Shown: piece after piece, positions 18,012-26,904 of the stretch
How the letters are laid out: every line of letters begins with the position of its first letter
Numbering within the stretch: position 1 is the stretch's first letter
From: Firmicutes bacterium UBA5286
GTDB lineage: Bacteria; Bacillota; Proteinivoracia; UBA4975
Length of the DNA stretch: 64,000 nucleotides
Direction: 5' to 3'
NCBI GenBank assembly: GCA_002408465.1
Contig: DHSM01000006.1
Location: forward strand, 134,898 to 198,897
Notes under the pieces: model-generated
The model's database searches: none
What the model saw: only the letters and a program-made list of their open reading frames with translations
What the model was told of the DNA's origin: nothing
Translations under genes and position numbers: made by a program

Positions 18012-19820
18012 TTATAATAGCTGTTCTAATTCCGCCAGCAATTTTGAGAAGACCTGGAGGGTGGTTACAAGAGGTTTAGGCTCGGTCATATCCACACCGG
18101 CGGCCTTTAAAATATTTAGGGGGTAATCTGAACCGCCGCTCTTGAGGAATTGCAGATAGCGCCCGGTTGCCTTCTGGTCCCCCGCCAGGACATTTTGCGC
18201 CAGGCAGGTGGCGGCGGCAAAGCCGGTGACATATTTGTAGACATAGAAATTGTAGTAGAAATGAGGAATCCTTGCCCATTCCATGCCGATGAGGTCATCC
18301 ACTTCCATTTCCGGGCCGTAGTACTTCTTGTTGAGCTCAAGCCACAGGGCGCTGAAATCTTCATTGGTCATGGGCTTGCCGGCTTCACTGCGGGCGTAGA
18401 TTTCCTTCTCGAACTCGGCAAACAGGGTCTGGCGATAGACCGTGCCCCTAATTGTCTCTAAATACTCATTGATGATATACAAGCGCTTTTGCTTGTCCGT
18501 AGTAACCTTCAGCAAGTGGTCGTTGAGCAGGGCTTCGTTCAGGGTCGAAGCCACTTCTGCCAAAAAGATGGGGTATTCGGACATAGAGGGGGGCAGAGTT
18601 GATCTGCTGTAATAGCTGTGCATGGAATGGCCCAGTTCATGGGCGAGAGTAGAAGCTGAATTCAGGGTGTCGTCATAGTTCAGGAGCATAAAGGGTTTAG
18701 TTGAGTAACTGCCCCAAGAGTAAGCGCCGCTGCGCTTGCCCTTGTTCTCATATACATCAATCCAGCCCTGGGTAAAAGCCTTGCTGGCATCCCTGACATA
18801 CTCCGGACCCAAAGGTGCAAGAGCGGTAAGGACCATGTCCTTGCCGGTTTCGAAGGGCACTTCCAGCTTGGCCTCGGTCACCAGGGGGGCGTAGATATCG
18901 TGCATACTGATTTGCTCAAGCCCCAGAACCCGCTTTTTCAGGCTTACATATCTGTGCAAGGGTTCCAGGTTGGCGTTGATGGTGTCGATAACATTGTCGT
19001 AGACACTGACAGGAATATTGTCTTCAAAGAGGGCGGCCTCCCGGGAACTGGCAAAGTTCCGGGCCCGGGCAAAGAACATGCCTCCCTTGATTTTGCTGTT
19101 GAGGCTGGTGGCTAGGGTGTTAATAACCTTGCCATAAGTAGTGTACATGGCCTCGTAAGCTTCCCGGCGCACTTGTCTGTCCTGGGACTGCATGTACTTG
19201 ATAAAGCGGCCATGGGAAAGCTCAACCTTTTCTCCGCTTTCGTCGCTGATTTCGGGAAAACGCATATCGGCGTTATTGAGCATTGAGAAAATATTGTAGG
19301 GAGCATCGTCCATTTCTCCGGCCATGGCCAGCAGCTGCTCTTCCCGGGGGCTCAAGGTATGAGGTTTGCGGCGAAGGACATTATTCAGGAACTGCCGGTA
19401 TTCATCCAGACCCGGCTCTTCACTTAAGAATCCGCTGACACGGCCATCCTCCAGGCTCAGAAGTTCAGGCTCGATAAAGGATACAGCCGTTTGCAGCTCA
19501 ACTCCCAGAGAACCTGCCCGGTCGGCCATACCCTGATGTTTCGAGTGAGCAGTGTCTTCGTCCCGACGTAAATTGGCAAAGACAATAACCTGAGCTCCCA
19601 GGACCATGATTTCATCCCGGAGTTTAAGACACTCCAGCAGCGTCTTGGCCCCTTCTCCTAAACGGCCGGAATACCCCTTAATCTTTTCAGAGAGCTCTTT
19701 AACTTTGGCAAAATCCTTTTCCCAGCCGGCATCATCGGCATAGACAGATTCCAAATCCCACTTGTACTTCTGCTGGATCTCTTGTCTGGCGGGGACCCCG
19801 CCTTTTTTTACTTCTGTCAC
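18012..19820 (-). CDS. pepF: Oligoendopeptidase F (M3B metallopeptidase)
   Basis: Cytoplasmic zinc peptidase that cleaves oligopeptides of roughly 7-17 residues. The predicted 602-residue protein has the usual length for PepF. The zinc site HELGH is at 394-398 in 'LAHELGHSMHSYYSRS', and a downstream 'FLAEVASTLNEALL' supplies the third ligand (Glu). Start is set at GTG 19820, 6 bases after GGAGGG, giving 'MTEVKKGG...'. An ATG-led frame reaching 19976 would add 52 basic and hydrophobic residues absent from the family and overlaps the tyrS terminator. Expressed separately from tyrS. Confidence 0.93.
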   Translation of the reverse strand: MTEVKKGGVPARQEIQQKYKWDLESVYADDAGWEKDFAKVKELSEKIKGYSGRLGEGAKTLLECLKLRDEIMVLGAQVIVFANLRRDEDTAHSKHQGMADRAGSLGVELQTAVSFIEPELLSLEDGRVSGFLSEEPGLDEYRQFLNNVLRRKPHTLSPREEQLLAMAGEMDDAPYNIFSMLNNADMRFPEISDESGEKVELSHGRFIKYMQSQDRQVRREAYEAMYTTYGKVINTLATSLNSKIKGGMFFARARNFASSREAALFEDNIPVSVYDNVIDTINANLEPLHRYVSLKKRVLGLEQISMHDIYAPLVTEAKLEVPFETGKDMVLTALAPLGPEYVRDASKAFTQGWIDVYENKGKRSGAYSWGSYSTKPFMLLNYDDTLNSASTLAHELGHSMHSYYSRSTLPPSMSEYPIFLAEVASTLNEALLNDHLLKVTTDKQKRLYIINEYLETIRGTVYRQTLFAEFEKEIYARSEAGKPMTNEDFSALWLELNKKYYGPEMEVDDLIGMEWARIPHFYYNFYVYKYVTGFAAATCLAQNVLAGDQKATGRYLQFLKSGGSDYPLNILKAAGVDMTEPKPLVTTLQVFSKLLAELEQLL

Positions 19821-19936
19821 TATATTCCCTCCTGCTTTATTTCTAACTTTTCTCACCTTAAGTATTCTGCTGCCTAGTAAAAAAAACCTTCCTAAATAAA
19901 CAATAAAAATGATATACTGGCCAGACAAGAGAGAGA

Positions 19937-19958
19937 AAGCGCCTTTTCCAAGGCGCTT
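19937..19958 (-). terminator. Terminator of tyrS
   Basis: AAGCGCCTT and AAGGCGCTT form a perfect 9-base-pair hairpin with a 4-base loop, followed on the minus strand by TCTCTCTCTT. It is 25 bases after the tyrS stop codon. Confidence 0.7.
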
Positions 19959-19982
19959 AATTCTTTTTGCTCCCACCTGCTC

Positions 19983-21212
19983 TTATTTACAGAGGACATG
20001 ATGATGCACCTTTTTCCCTTTGCGTACGAAAATCTTATCATCTTTCAGCCAACTGGGGTCGATGATTAGCTCAAAATCGTCTATCTTCTGTTCATTAATC
20101 GTGAGCCCTCCCTGCTGGATGAGGCGACGGCCTTCGCTCTTGCTAGATGTAAGCCCGCACTCAATGAGCAGGTCCAGGATGGGGATGCCTGGCTGCAACC
20201 GCCCCTTTTCTATTTGGGTTGTGGGGATTGCCCCTGCCTCTTTGCCCCCGGCAAACAACGCCCGGGCGGCTTGGCGGGACTTGACCGCTTCTTCTTCACC
20301 ATGGACCAGTTTTGTAACTTCAAAGGCCAGCAGTTCCTTGGCTGCATTTATTTCCTGGCCCTGAATGGCGGTAGCGGCATCAATTTGTTCCACCGGCAGG
20401 AAAGTATAGAGCTTGAGGAAGCGATTGACGTCCCGGTCATGAGTGTTGCGCCAGTACTGGAAGAAATCATAGGGGCTGGTGAGCCGGGGATCAAGCCAGA
20501 CGGCGCCGGCCTCGGTCTTGCCCATCTTCTTGCCGTCGGCAGTCTCCAGGAGGGGAATGGTCAGGCCGTAAGCTTCCTCTTGTTCCAGGCGCCGGATGAG
20601 GTCGATGCCGGAGATGATATTTGACCACTGATCGTCGCCGCCGATCTGCAAGCGGCAACCATGGCGGCGAAAAAGGGTTAGGAAGTCGTAGGACTGGAGA
20701 AGCATGTAGTTAAACTCAATGAAGGACAGCCCCTTCTCCATCCTGGACTTGAAACATTCGTAGGTGAGCATGCGGTTGACGGAAAAATGCACGCCAATCT
20801 CCCTCAAGACTTCGATGTAGTTTAGCTTCAGCAACCAGTCGGCATTGTTTACCACCCTTAGTTCGGGGCCCTGGACACAGTCCAGGATTTTTTGGACCTG
20901 GGCGCCAATAGCCTGGGCATAAGAGGAAATAGTGCCGGGGTCAAGCATCTGCCGCATTTCTGTCTTGCCGCTGGGATCACCGATCATGGTGGTGCCGCCG
21001 CCAATCAGGGCGATAGGATGATGACCCGCCTTGCGCAGATGGGCCATAACCATCATGGGCAGCAGGTGGCCGATGTGGAGGCTGTCAGCAGTGGCATCAA
21101 AACCAGCATAAAAAACCGTAGGCTTTTGCAGCTGCTCTGCCAAGGGGTCCTCATGGGTTACCTGTTTGACCAGGCCCCTTTCGGTCAGGGTCTTTAATAC
21201 ATCTGTGGTCAT
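19983..21212 (-). CDS. tyrS: Tyrosine--tRNA ligase
   Basis: Class I aminoacyl-tRNA synthetase that charges tRNA-Tyr. The 409-residue protein has HIGH at 46-49 ('DSLHIGHLLPMM'), the tyrosine-binding 'YDFLTLFRRHGCRLQIGGDDQWSN'-type core, and KMGKT as the KMSKS-type loop ('DGKKMGKTEAGAVWL'). An S4 RNA-binding domain is at the C-terminus ('SKSEGRRLIQQGGLTIN'). Start ATG 21212 has GGAGGG 8 bases upstream. It is preceded by a complete T-box leader and promoter, and followed by its own terminator, so it forms a single-gene unit regulated by uncharged tRNA-Tyr. Confidence 0.97.
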   Translation of the reverse strand: MTTDVLKTLTERGLVKQVTHEDPLAEQLQKPTVFYAGFDATADSLHIGHLLPMMVMAHLRKAGHHPIALIGGGTTMIGDPSGKTEMRQMLDPGTISSYAQAIGAQVQKILDCVQGPELRVVNNADWLLKLNYIEVLREIGVHFSVNRMLTYECFKSRMEKGLSFIEFNYMLLQSYDFLTLFRRHGCRLQIGGDDQWSNIISGIDLIRRLEQEEAYGLTIPLLETADGKKMGKTEAGAVWLDPRLTSPYDFFQYWRNTHDRDVNRFLKLYTFLPVEQIDAATAIQGQEINAAKELLAFEVTKLVHGEEEAVKSRQAARALFAGGKEAGAIPTTQIEKGRLQPGIPILDLLIECGLTSSKSEGRRLIQQGGLTINEQKIDDFELIIDPSWLKDDKIFVRKGKKVHHHVLCK

Positions 21213-21245
21213 ACTTTTTCCCTCCAAAATTACATTCAAAATAAA

Positions 21246-21484
21246 ACAAACCCGCCCCCCAAAAAGGGACGAGTTGATAGCCCGCGGTACCACCCTGCTT
21301 GACTGCCCCAGGGGGCAGCCCGCTTTATTGGCCGATAACGGGGCCGCCGCCGCAGCCTACTGAGCATAGCCTTTGGGTGCGGAGCTCCGGGGTGTACGCG
21401 TCCCCCTTTGTTGCCGGTTTCCACTGCCACCGGCTCTCTGTAAACAAAGACTGGGTCTGCTCTCCCCTTCAACGCTTAAATTAT
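21246..21484 (-). ncRNA. T-box leader (tRNA-Tyr-sensing riboswitch) of tyrS
   Basis: The conserved T-box sequence AGGGTGGTACCGCGG is at 21296-21282 on the minus strand. It is followed by a strong terminator (about 21275-21246): AACTCGTCCC pairs with the GGGGGGCGGGTT segment and a U-rich tail follows. Upstream are the stem I features: an AGAGA-type bend, the 'GCCGGTGG...' apical part, and a GUAC ACC segment that supplies a UAC tyrosine specifier. Binding of uncharged tRNA-Tyr would favour the antiterminator. The specifier assignment is inferred from position and from the downstream gene. Confidence 0.93.
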
Positions 21485-21492
21485 TGATTGCT

Positions 21493-21521
21493 ATTATATC
21501 ACCGTGGAGATAAAAAGACAA
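21493..21521 (-). promoter_or_regulatory. Sigma-A promoter of the T-box/tyrS unit
   Basis: Minus-strand TTGTCT (21521-21516), a 17-base spacer and TATAAT (21498-21493), placed just upstream of the T-box stem I. Confidence 0.8.
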
Positions 21522-21536
21522 TCAGGAGTTGACGGA

Positions 21537-21956
21537 TTAATCAGTGATTCCGTAGACCTTCCAGCGCCGGCCCTCCCGGTGCAAGAGAAAGTCGTCAGCC
21601 TGAATGAGGCCTGGACCATAATAGACAGTGACCACAGCCTGGTCACCAGAAATTACTACCTCACCGATTCTGTAGTGTTCAAAGAGCTGAGAACCATCCT
21701 GCCAAAACAGTTGCCAGCGAGACTCATTCACTGTCAGGGTTGTCGCCTGCAAATTCTCCAGGACAGGGCTGCTGACAAACTTCTCCATAGCCTGGACATC
21801 TTTGCGGGCAAGGCTGTTGAGCATGTCACTGACCACATTTTCCGGAGCCGGTGGCGACAGAGCCGCCACTAAGACAATGAGGGCCAAAACCAGCACAACT
21901 GCACCTGTGGAAATATAGGTCAGGAGTTTGGTCCGGGAGTTATCAGGTTTAGTCAC
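21537..21956 (-). CDS. Membrane-anchored small protein, NTF2-like/DUF4878-like
   Basis: 139 residues. The N-terminus is 'KLLTYISTGAVVLVLALIVLVAAL', one membrane anchor (about 10-33). The outer part has a short helical section ('ENVVSDMLNSLARKDVQAMEKFV') and then strands ending 'REGRRWKVYGITD'. This is the pattern of small NTF2-like domains of the DUF4878 type, often found on lipoproteins. No catalytic residue is evident. The start is GTG at 21956 with GGGGG upstream. It sits between plsC and tyrS; the tyrS promoter lies right after its stop. Function unknown. Confidence 0.6.
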   Translation of the reverse strand: MTKPDNSRTKLLTYISTGAVVLVLALIVLVAALSPPAPENVVSDMLNSLARKDVQAMEKFVSSPVLENLQATTLTVNESRWQLFWQDGSQLFEHYRIGEVVISGDQAVVTVYYGPGLIQADDFLLHREGRRWKVYGITD

Positions 21957-22044
21957 CAGTCATTCCCCCTTTGCCTATTAAAATACCACTTTTTTTTCTC
22001 GGGGGCAAATTTTCACTCTGAACTAAACGCCGAGGCCATAACTT

Positions 22045-22791
22045 TTAGTCTATTCCTGTCTCCAGAGCAATTTGCTGCCAACCCTCTTCCACCATTTCCC
22101 TGACCATTTTAGCCACCCTGCTGGTCCCCATTTCCTCATAATCCCCGGGCATGATGGGTGGACTCACCAGCAAAGAAATCTGAGCCGGCCCGATTCTATA
22201 GCCGTTGCCTTCATAAATATTACGGGTGCCCTGAATGCGGACTGGGACAATAGGCACATGGGCCTTCATAGCCAGCTTCATGCTCCCGCTCTTAAACTCG
22301 GCCATTTCGCCAGTCTGACTGCGGGTGCCTTCAGGGAAAATTACCATCGATAAGCCCTTGCGAACTTGCTCTGCAGCCAGATTAATGATTTCAACTGCCT
22401 GGCGTATATCCTGGCGGTCAAGATACAGGCAGCCCACATGGCGCATGAGGCTGTTGACCACCGGCACACGGGCCAGTTCTTTTTTAGCTACAAAAGCTAC
22501 GGATTTATCTATATATCCCAGCAGCAGCATAGTATCAAAGATACTGAGATGGTTGGCCATAAAGACAACAGGTCCCGGGGGAATATGCTTAATTCCCTTG
22601 ACTGTCACCTTGCTGCCGGTGGCAACCAAGACTGTCCTTCCCCACCAATGAGCATATCTGCTTGCTAGTTTCTGGCGCTGGCTTTTGCGTCCTGTTATAT
22701 TTAAAAACCAAAAAACAGGCAGGCAAAAAGCCCCCAGGAGTGTAGCAAGAAATGCAATAATTATCCAATAAAGTGTTCGCAATAACTTCAT
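22045..22791 (-). CDS. plsC: 1-acyl-sn-glycerol-3-phosphate acyltransferase
   Basis: Adds the second acyl chain in phosphatidic acid synthesis at the inner face of the membrane. The 248-residue protein has an N-terminal hydrophobic segment (about 8-32), the NHX4D motif as 'NHLSIFD' at 80-86, and 'FPEGTRS' at 152-158, with a third conserved block 'VPIVPVRIQGTRNIY'. These are the four-block LPLAT acyltransferase motifs. ATG 22791 is directly behind GGAGG, which is too close; an in-frame TTG at 22782 has better spacing, so the true start may be three codons later. Single gene. Confidence 0.9.
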   Translation of the reverse strand: MKLLRTLYWIIIAFLATLLGAFCLPVFWFLNITGRKSQRQKLASRYAHWWGRTVLVATGSKVTVKGIKHIPPGPVVFMANHLSIFDTMLLLGYIDKSVAFVAKKELARVPVVNSLMRHVGCLYLDRQDIRQAVEIINLAAEQVRKGLSMVIFPEGTRSQTGEMAEFKSGSMKLAMKAHVPIVPVRIQGTRNIYEGNGYRIGPAQISLLVSPPIMPGDYEEMGTSRVAKMVREMVEEGWQQIALETGID

Positions 22792-22972
22792 CCTCCACCA
22801 CCGCCTGCAACTTTCTCCGCCTATTATAGCATAATGCAGTTGTATACGGAAAGAAAAACCACCTCAGTTCACTTTCCCTTGCCAAAAAAGCATTTAGTCT
22901 TATATCACACTAAATTGAATAGAATTATAATGCATATCCGCTATTACAAAATTTGGTAAGGAGGATAACCTG

Positions 22973-24106
22973 ATGACAAAGAGATTGGTTGCTTTGGTCC
23001 TGTGTGTCCTGATGTTAACGGCCTTGGCAGCTTGTCGGACGGATCCCGCCACCTCAGATGAGCCTGAATATAAGATTGGGATTATCACAGGCACAGTATC
23101 TCAGGGAGAGGAGGAGTATCAGGCGGCCCATAACATGGCTGCCAAATATGGCGCTAAAATTGTCACTGCCACTTATCCTGACAACTTCTCTTCGGAAACT
23201 GAGACGACAATCGCCAACACAGTTGCCCTCGCTTCTGACCCCGACGTCAAGGCGATTGTCTTTGTGCAGGCAGTCCCGGGAACAGCTGCTGCCATTGACA
23301 AGGTTCGTGAAACCCGTCCCGACATGCTCTTTATTGCCGGTGTAGCAGCCGAAGATCCAGCTACCATCGCCAGCAAGGCCGATATTGTCCTGCTGGTGGA
23401 TGAAATCTCCATGGGCACAGCCATGCCGAAAAAGGCGGCGGAAATGGGAGCAAAGACCTTTATCCACTACTCCTTTGCCCGTCACCTCTCCTATGCGACC
23501 ATTGCCACCCGGCGCAACCTGATTATGAATACCTGTGAAGAGCTTGGCATTGCCTATTATGATGTCACCGCCCCAGATCCCCTCGGCGATGCAGGCGTAT
23601 CCGGAGCCCAGCAATTCATCCTCGAGGATGTTCCCAGACAAATTGAACAGTACGGAAAGGATACCGCTTTCTTCTCCACCAACTGTTCCATGCAGGAGCC
23701 CCTCATTCGCTCAGTCTTGGAAGGGGGCGCCATCTATCCCCAGCAGTGCTGCCCCAGCCCCTACCATGGCTACCCGGCTGCCTTGAATATCGATGTCAGC
23801 GGCCATGAAGGCGATATTCAATACATGCTGAACTCCGTTGGCACTGTGCTCAAAGAATATGGCCAGGAGTCGAGAATGTCCACCTGGGGCGTCGCCGTCA
23901 ACATGCTGATGATTGAGGCCGGCGTCAAATACGCCATCGAATTCCTGGAAGGCAATACAGAGGGCCGAGTGGATGAAGACGTGCTCTTCCCCATTATCGA
24001 TAAAATTGCCAAGGGGGGAACAGTAGTAAGCACATATGAAGAGAATGGCGTGCCCATAGACAATTTCTACCTCATTCTCTGTGATTACTACGACTTCAGT
24101 AAATAG
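22973..24106 (+). CDS. DUF3798 lipoprotein, substrate-binding protein of an ABC importer
   Basis: 377 residues. The signal is 'LVALVLCVLMLTALAACR' with lipobox cysteine at about 21. The mature protein begins 'YKIGIITGTVSQGEEEYQAA', as in periplasmic-binding-protein-like (type 1) folds of sugar and nucleoside receptors, and it matches the uncharacterised DUF3798 family. It opens an operon with a two-domain ATPase and two permeases, all of the CUT2/BMP kind, so it is very probably the receptor. Several cysteines ('STNCSM', 'QQCCPSPYH') are notable in an exported protein. RBS AAGGAGG is 7 bases before ATG. The ligand is unknown. Confidence 0.85.
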   Translation: MTKRLVALVLCVLMLTALAACRTDPATSDEPEYKIGIITGTVSQGEEEYQAAHNMAAKYGAKIVTATYPDNFSSETETTIANTVALASDPDVKAIVFVQAVPGTAAAIDKVRETRPDMLFIAGVAAEDPATIASKADIVLLVDEISMGTAMPKKAAEMGAKTFIHYSFARHLSYATIATRRNLIMNTCEELGIAYYDVTAPDPLGDAGVSGAQQFILEDVPRQIEQYGKDTAFFSTNCSMQEPLIRSVLEGGAIYPQQCCPSPYHGYPAALNIDVSGHEGDIQYMLNSVGTVLKEYGQESRMSTWGVAVNMLMIEAGVKYAIEFLEGNTEGRVDEDVLFPIIDKIAKGGTVVSTYEENGVPIDNFYLILCDYYDFSK

Positions 24107-24190
24107 ATAATCCTGTGAATTCGCCGGCCTGCTCGGCAAGCTGGCGAATTTGTTTACCCATTCCGAAATCCGAAATCGGGGGATGAGAAT

Positions 24191-25762
24191 TTGAAAACCC
24201 AATTCCTCTTGAATATGAAAGATATCTCAAAAGAATACTTCGGCAACCGTGTGCTCAAAAATGTGACCTTACAGGTAAAACCCGGCGAAATCCATGCCTT
24301 GGTCGGTGAAAACGGCGCCGGCAAATCCACTTTAATGAACATCCTCTTTGGCATGCCCGTCATTGGTGGCACCGGCGGTTTTGAGGGAGAGGTGGAAATT
24401 AACGGTGAACCTGTCACTATCGATGCCCCCCATAAGGCCATTGACTTTGGCATTGGCATGGTGCATCAGGAATTCATGCTCATTCCCGGATTCACCGTCA
24501 CCGAAAATATCAAGGTAGGGAGAGAGACCAGCCGCCCATCCCTGTTAAGCCAAATTCTCAGCAAAGAATTGGAGACCCTTGACCTCGAGCAGATGGCGGC
24601 GGATGCCCGCAAAGCCCTCAATGAAATTGGCCTCAATATAGAAGAATACGTCCTGGTGGCCGGCCTGCCAGTAGGTTACAAGCAGTTCGTTGAAATTGCC
24701 CGGGAAATCGATAAAACGGGGATTAAGCTGCTGGTATTTGACGAACCCACAGCTGTTCTCACCGAAAGTGAAGCAGAAAGGCTGCTAAAGATCATGAAGC
24801 TCATAGCCCAAAAGGACATCGCCATAATCTTTATTACCCACCGCCTAGGCGAAGTCATGCGGTATGCCGACAGCGTCTCTGTCCTCAGAGATGGAGAGCT
24901 GATAATGCGCACAGCAGTCAAAGATACTAGCATGGTGAAGATTGCCGAGCTGATGATTGGGCGCAAGGCACAGAAGTATGTAGATTCAGTTCCAGGCCGG
25001 CTGGAATCTGAGGAAATTGCCCTGTCTTTACAAGACTTCCATGTGGATATGCCAGGAGAGATGGTGCGGGGTATTGACCTGGACATACGGCAGGGAGAAA
25101 TATTTGGCATCGGCGGCCTTTCCGGCCAAGGCAAACTGGGTATAGCCAACGGCATTATGGGCCTGTATAGTTCCCAGGGCAAGGTCAGTGTCTTTGGCCG
25201 GGAACTGGATCTGGGCAAGCTAGGAGCCGCTCTCGCCAACGGCATCGCTTTTGTTTCCGAAGACCGCAGAGGTGTCGGCCTCTTGTTGGACCAGTCCATT
25301 GAGCATAACCTGGTCTTTTCTGCCATACACATCCAAGAAGAATTCCTCATCAACCTAAAACTGCTCAAACTATATCATCGCAGCAAGGCGAGAAAGCATG
25401 CCCAGAAAATGATCAAGCTCCTCGATATCCGCTGTACCGGTCCCGCCCAAAAATTGGGCAGCCTCTCGGGAGGCAACCAGCAGAAAGTCTGTCTGGCCAG
25501 GGCCCTGACCCTCAACCCCAAAATACTCATAGTCTCTGAGCCCACCCGGGGCATTGACATCGGCGCCAAAAAACTGGTGCTGGAATACCTCCTTAATCTT
25601 AACAGCCAGCAGGGAATGACGATAATTATCATCAGCTCGGAATTGGTTGAGCTCCGTTCTCTCTGCCATCGCATCGCCATCATCGCCGATGGCAAAGTGG
25701 CGAGAATTATGGAGCCAGATGCCCCTGACGCTGAATTTGGCCTGGCCATGTCAGGAAACTGA
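24191..25762 (+). CDS. CUT2/BMP-type ABC importer ATPase with two nucleotide-binding domains
   Basis: 523 residues, two ABC domains in tandem. Domain 1 has Walker A GENGAGKST (about 37-45) and 'LLVFDEPTAVLTESEAERL'. Domain 2 has a degenerate P-loop ('GIGGLSGQGKLG'), signature LSGGNQQKV, and a Walker B in which the usual Asp before Glu is Ser ('ILIVSEPTRGIDIG'). This asymmetry is normal for RbsA/YufO-like ATPases, but the Ser is worth noting. The start is TTG at 24191, preceded by GGGGGATGAG. It energises the two permeases downstream with the DUF3798 receptor. Confidence 0.9.
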   Translation: MKTQFLLNMKDISKEYFGNRVLKNVTLQVKPGEIHALVGENGAGKSTLMNILFGMPVIGGTGGFEGEVEINGEPVTIDAPHKAIDFGIGMVHQEFMLIPGFTVTENIKVGRETSRPSLLSQILSKELETLDLEQMAADARKALNEIGLNIEEYVLVAGLPVGYKQFVEIAREIDKTGIKLLVFDEPTAVLTESEAERLLKIMKLIAQKDIAIIFITHRLGEVMRYADSVSVLRDGELIMRTAVKDTSMVKIAELMIGRKAQKYVDSVPGRLESEEIALSLQDFHVDMPGEMVRGIDLDIRQGEIFGIGGLSGQGKLGIANGIMGLYSSQGKVSVFGRELDLGKLGAALANGIAFVSEDRRGVGLLLDQSIEHNLVFSAIHIQEEFLINLKLLKLYHRSKARKHAQKMIKLLDIRCTGPAQKLGSLSGGNQQKVCLARALTLNPKILIVSEPTRGIDIGAKKLVLEYLLNLNSQQGMTIIIISSELVELRSLCHRIAIIADGKVARIMEPDAPDAEFGLAMSGN

Positions 25763-25833
25763 AGAGCCATGAAATTACCAACTAACTGGGCTGAATGCAA
25801 ATTAACACTGGTATTGGGAGGGAGGTAAGAACA

Positions 25834-26904
25834 TTGCAGACTAGAATAAAAAAACTCTATGCCAAAATCGGCTTGCCCCATATTATTATCGTCGCCTTTT
25901 TTCTGTTTCTGCTGACCGCTGCCGCCCCTCTGGGCCTCAGCGTTCGCAGCCTCATGGGAGATACCCTGAGAAGATGGGCGATGTACGGCATTCTTGTCCT
26001 AGCCATGGTCCCGGCAATTCAAAGCGGCATCGGTCCCAATTTCGGCATTTGCCTGGGCATCGTCGGCGGCCTTTTAGGGGCAACTGTCAGTATTGAGCTG
26101 GGCCTGGCCAATCCCTGGATTGCCATAATTGTTGCCATGCTGATTGGGGCATCTATTGCCAGCATTCTGGGCATTCTTTATGGGTCACTCTTAAACAGGG
26201 TAAAGGGTTCAGAAATGACTGTTTCTACATATGTAGGTTTTTCAATAATAGCCTTTATGAATATTATGTGGCTGTCCCTGCCCTTTTCCAGCGGCACCCT
26301 GATCTGGCCTTTGGCCGGAATGGGCATGCGCAATAATATAAGCTTAGCTGGCAGTTTTGGCCATGTCTTCAATAACTGGCTTTCCTATTATCTCTTGGGA
26401 GACAAAACAACAGGCATCTTCATCCCCACAGGTTTGATTCTTGTCTTCCTGGCTGCCTGCCTGGCCATGTGGCTCTTTCTCAGGAGCAAGACGGGCATAG
26501 CTATGAGCGCAGCCGGAGAAAATCCCCATTTCGCCAGGGCAGCAGGCATCAATGTCCACAAGATGCGGATCATTGGCACGGCAGTATCTACTGCCCTAGG
26601 CGCCATCGGCATAATTGTCTATGCCCAAAGCTACGGCTTTCTGCAGCTATACAACGCCCCGCTGATGATGGGCTTTCACAGCGTCGCCGCCATTCTCATC
26701 GGCGGCGCCAGCACCAAAAAGGCTACCATATCAAATGTAATCGTTGGCGCTTTTCTCTTTCAGGGCATTCTGGCAGTTGCTTTGCCTGTGGTCAACAAGG
26801 TGCTGCCCGAAAGCAACTTGCCTGACGTCATCCGAATTATCATCTCCAATGGAATTATCCTCTTCGCCCTGAGCAAGGCCAAAGGAGGCGCGGCCAATGC
26901 ATAA
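25834..26904 (+). CDS. CUT2/BMP-type ABC importer permease 1
   Basis: 356 residues with 8-10 hydrophobic segments of the BPD_transp_2 family (RbsC/YufP-like). The conserved late motif 'ARAAGINVHKMRIIGTAVSTALGAIGIIVYAQSY' and 'MGFHSVAAILIGGAS' are clear. Start TTG at 25834 is preferred: the sequence GGGAGGGAGGTAAGAACA lies just before it, inside a longer ATG frame from 25795 that lacks a ribosome site. It overlaps the second permease by 8 bases. Together they form a heterodimeric membrane channel. Confidence 0.85.
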   Translation: MQTRIKKLYAKIGLPHIIIVAFFLFLLTAAAPLGLSVRSLMGDTLRRWAMYGILVLAMVPAIQSGIGPNFGICLGIVGGLLGATVSIELGLANPWIAIIVAMLIGASIASILGILYGSLLNRVKGSEMTVSTYVGFSIIAFMNIMWLSLPFSSGTLIWPLAGMGMRNNISLAGSFGHVFNNWLSYYLLGDKTTGIFIPTGLILVFLAACLAMWLFLRSKTGIAMSAAGENPHFARAAGINVHKMRIIGTAVSTALGAIGIIVYAQSYGFLQLYNAPLMMGFHSVAAILIGGASTKKATISNVIVGAFLFQGILAVALPVVNKVLPESNLPDVIRIIISNGIILFALSKAKGGAANA

